A DNA stretch of 7,945 bases from SIG588 sp045599305 (lineage in GTDB: Bacteria; Bacillota; Clostridia; Oscillospirales; Acutalibacteraceae): contig JAZRVU010000107.1 in assembly GCA_045599305.1 (NCBI GenBank), positions 1-7,945 on the forward strand, read 5' to 3'. Shown in pieces: positions 7,702-7,945 of this stretch. Every line of letters starts with the position of its first letter. Position 1 is the first letter of the stretch. The notes below the pieces were generated by a model that saw only the letters and a program-made list of their open reading frames with translations, made no database searches and was not told where the DNA came from. A program made the translations under genes and the position numbers.

Positions 7702-7718
7702 GCAGAAGGGACATTTTT
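7685..7718 (+). terminator. Rho-independent terminator of the capF operon, overlapping the coding end
   Basis: A perfect 13-bp stem: ATGTCCCTTCTGC at 7685-7697, loop CTGA, right arm 7702-7714, then a T-run to 7718. The TGA stop codon of the membrane-protein gene (7699-7701) sits in the loop, and the left arm encodes the protein's last residues. Confidence 0.93.
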
Positions 7719-7729
7719 GGTTAAACGAA

Positions 7730-7752
7730 AACCACCGGCTAAGCCGGTGGTT
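7730..7752 (+). repeat. Subterminal hairpin of the IS left end
   Basis: AACCACCGGCT (7730-7740) and AGCCGGTGGTT (7742-7752) are perfect reverse complements around one base, giving a stem of about 10 bp with a TAA loop. Its GC-rich stem and its place just inside the element fit the hairpin that Y1 transposases bind at IS200/IS605 ends. It lacks a following T-run, so it is probably not a terminator. A second small hairpin, CAAAAG-AGG-CTTTTG at 7753-7767, follows directly. Confidence 0.8.
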
Positions 7753-7770
7753 CAAAAGAGGCTTTTGCCG

Positions 7771-7799
7771 TTGAACAAAAAGAACTCCTATGATATAAT
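7771..7799 (+). promoter_or_regulatory. tnpA promoter with extended -10
   Basis: TTGAAC (7771-7776), a 17-base spacer and TATAAT (7794-7799), with TG at 7791-7792 forming an extended -10. The predicted transcript start is near 7805-7807, which is downstream of the left arm of the inverted repeat at 7785-7794. Confidence 0.75.
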
Positions 7800-7839
7800 G
7801 CGAACAGGTCTAGCCAACCGCAAGCAGAAATCATAGGAG
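7785..7839 (+). promoter_or_regulatory. Inverted repeat that can sequester the tnpA ribosome-binding site
   Basis: CTCCTATGAT (7785-7794) is the exact reverse complement of ATCATAGGAG (7830-7839), a 10-bp stem closing a 35-base loop. The right arm contains most of the AGGAGG Shine-Dalgarno (7835-7840), 5 bases before the tnpA ATG. The loop can form a further TGCG/CGCA stem (7799-7802 with 7819-7822). RNA containing both arms would hide the ribosome site. RBS-blocking leader structures are known for IS200-type transposase mRNAs. Confidence 0.78.
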
Positions 7840-7845
7840 GTCAAC

Positions 7846-7945
7846 ATGAAAATTGACACAAACAGTTTATCACACACAACATGGAATTGCAAGTACCATA
7901 TCGTTTTTGCACCGAAATACCGAAGATAAGTAATCTACGGGAAAA
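7846..7945 (+). pseudogene. tnpA: IS200/IS605-family transposase TnpA, 5' end, with in-frame stop at codon 28
   Basis: The ATG at 7846 follows AGGAGG by 5 bases. The reading gives MKIDTNSLSHTTWNCKYHIV and then FAPKYRR, the characteristic N-terminus of IS200-type Y1 transposases (small HUH enzymes that cut and rejoin single-stranded DNA at hairpin ends). A TAA at 7927-7929 interrupts it, and the same frame then continues VIYGK, which is the expected continuation of the family sequence. A single base change from a glutamine (CAA) or lysine (AAA) codon would explain the stop. The catalytic HUH motif and tyrosine lie beyond the window, so the rest of the gene cannot be judged. As written, only a 27-residue peptide would be made from this start. 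Confidence 0.82.

Larger units (their letters stand above)
7719..7945 (+). mobile_element. IS200/IS605-family insertion sequence, left end (cut by window edge)
   Basis: A visibly AT-richer segment follows the terminator and carries, in order, a strong subterminal hairpin, a small hairpin, a promoter, an inverted repeat around the tnpA ribosome site and the first codons of an IS200-type transposase. IS200/IS605 elements have no terminal inverted repeats; their single-stranded ends are recognised through hairpins, which fits. The exact left boundary cannot be fixed from one end: it should lie between the terminator T-run and the hairpin at 7730. The right end is outside the window. Confidence 0.82.

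Noticed and set aside
7730..7752. The GC-rich hairpin as a second transcription terminator
   Set aside because: No T-run follows; its place and symmetry fit the end hairpin of an IS200/IS605 element better.
1..7945. tRNA, rRNA, CRISPR array, riboswitch or prophage signals
   Set aside because: I looked for repeats with regular spacing, tRNA-like cloverleaf ends and long structured leaders and saw none; nearly all the sequence is accounted for by coding regions and short intergenic gaps.

Overview
The window comes from a GC-rich, low-redundancy bacterial chromosome. The gene set is a SpoVB-type flippase, a LytR-CpsA-Psr ligase, AddA rather than RecB, and strong sigma-A-type promoters with GGAGG-like ribosome sites. 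This points to a GC-rich member of the Firmicutes, most likely class Clostridia (Oscillospirales/Ruminococcaceae-like); that placement is inference from gene families and base composition. The last ~220 bases are visibly AT-richer and belong to an insertion sequence.

Layout. (1) Bases 2-922, + strand: C-terminal 306 residues of a MOP-superfamily flippase of the SpoVB type, cut by the left edge. (2) 922-955: a perfect 15-bp hairpin with T-runs in both directions, a two-way terminator between convergent genes. (3) 967-2028, - strand: LytR-CpsA-Psr (LCP) cell-wall glycopolymer ligase with its own promoter. (4) 2127-5651, - strand: full-length addA, the helicase-nuclease subunit of AddAB; no addB is present. 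(5) 5652-5779: divergent promoter region, with a textbook consensus TTGACA-17-TATAAT promoter for the rightward genes. (6) 5780-6979, + strand: capF, a two-domain SDR/cupin enzyme of UDP-N-acetyl-L-fucosamine synthesis. (7) 6994-7701, + strand: six-span membrane protein of unknown function, effectively overlapping capF. (8) 7685-7718: terminator whose loop carries the stop codon of that gene. (9) About 7719-7945: left end of an IS200/IS605-family element with terminal hairpin, extended -10 promoter, Shine-Dalgarno-sequestering inverted repeat and the beginning of a tnpA gene that has an in-frame stop at codon 28.

How the genes may fit together. Flippase, LCP ligase and CapF all belong to cell-surface glycopolymer work: making an activated amino sugar, flipping lipid-linked saccharide, and attaching polymer to peptidoglycan. 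They are in three separate transcription units, so a shared pathway is a suggestion only. addA is a DNA-repair gene unrelated to that theme.

No undescribed multi-gene system is evident. The most interesting structure is the regulatory architecture of the IS left end. Read-through transcripts should fold the tnpA ribosome site into a hairpin, while transcripts from the element's own promoter should lack the pairing arm.
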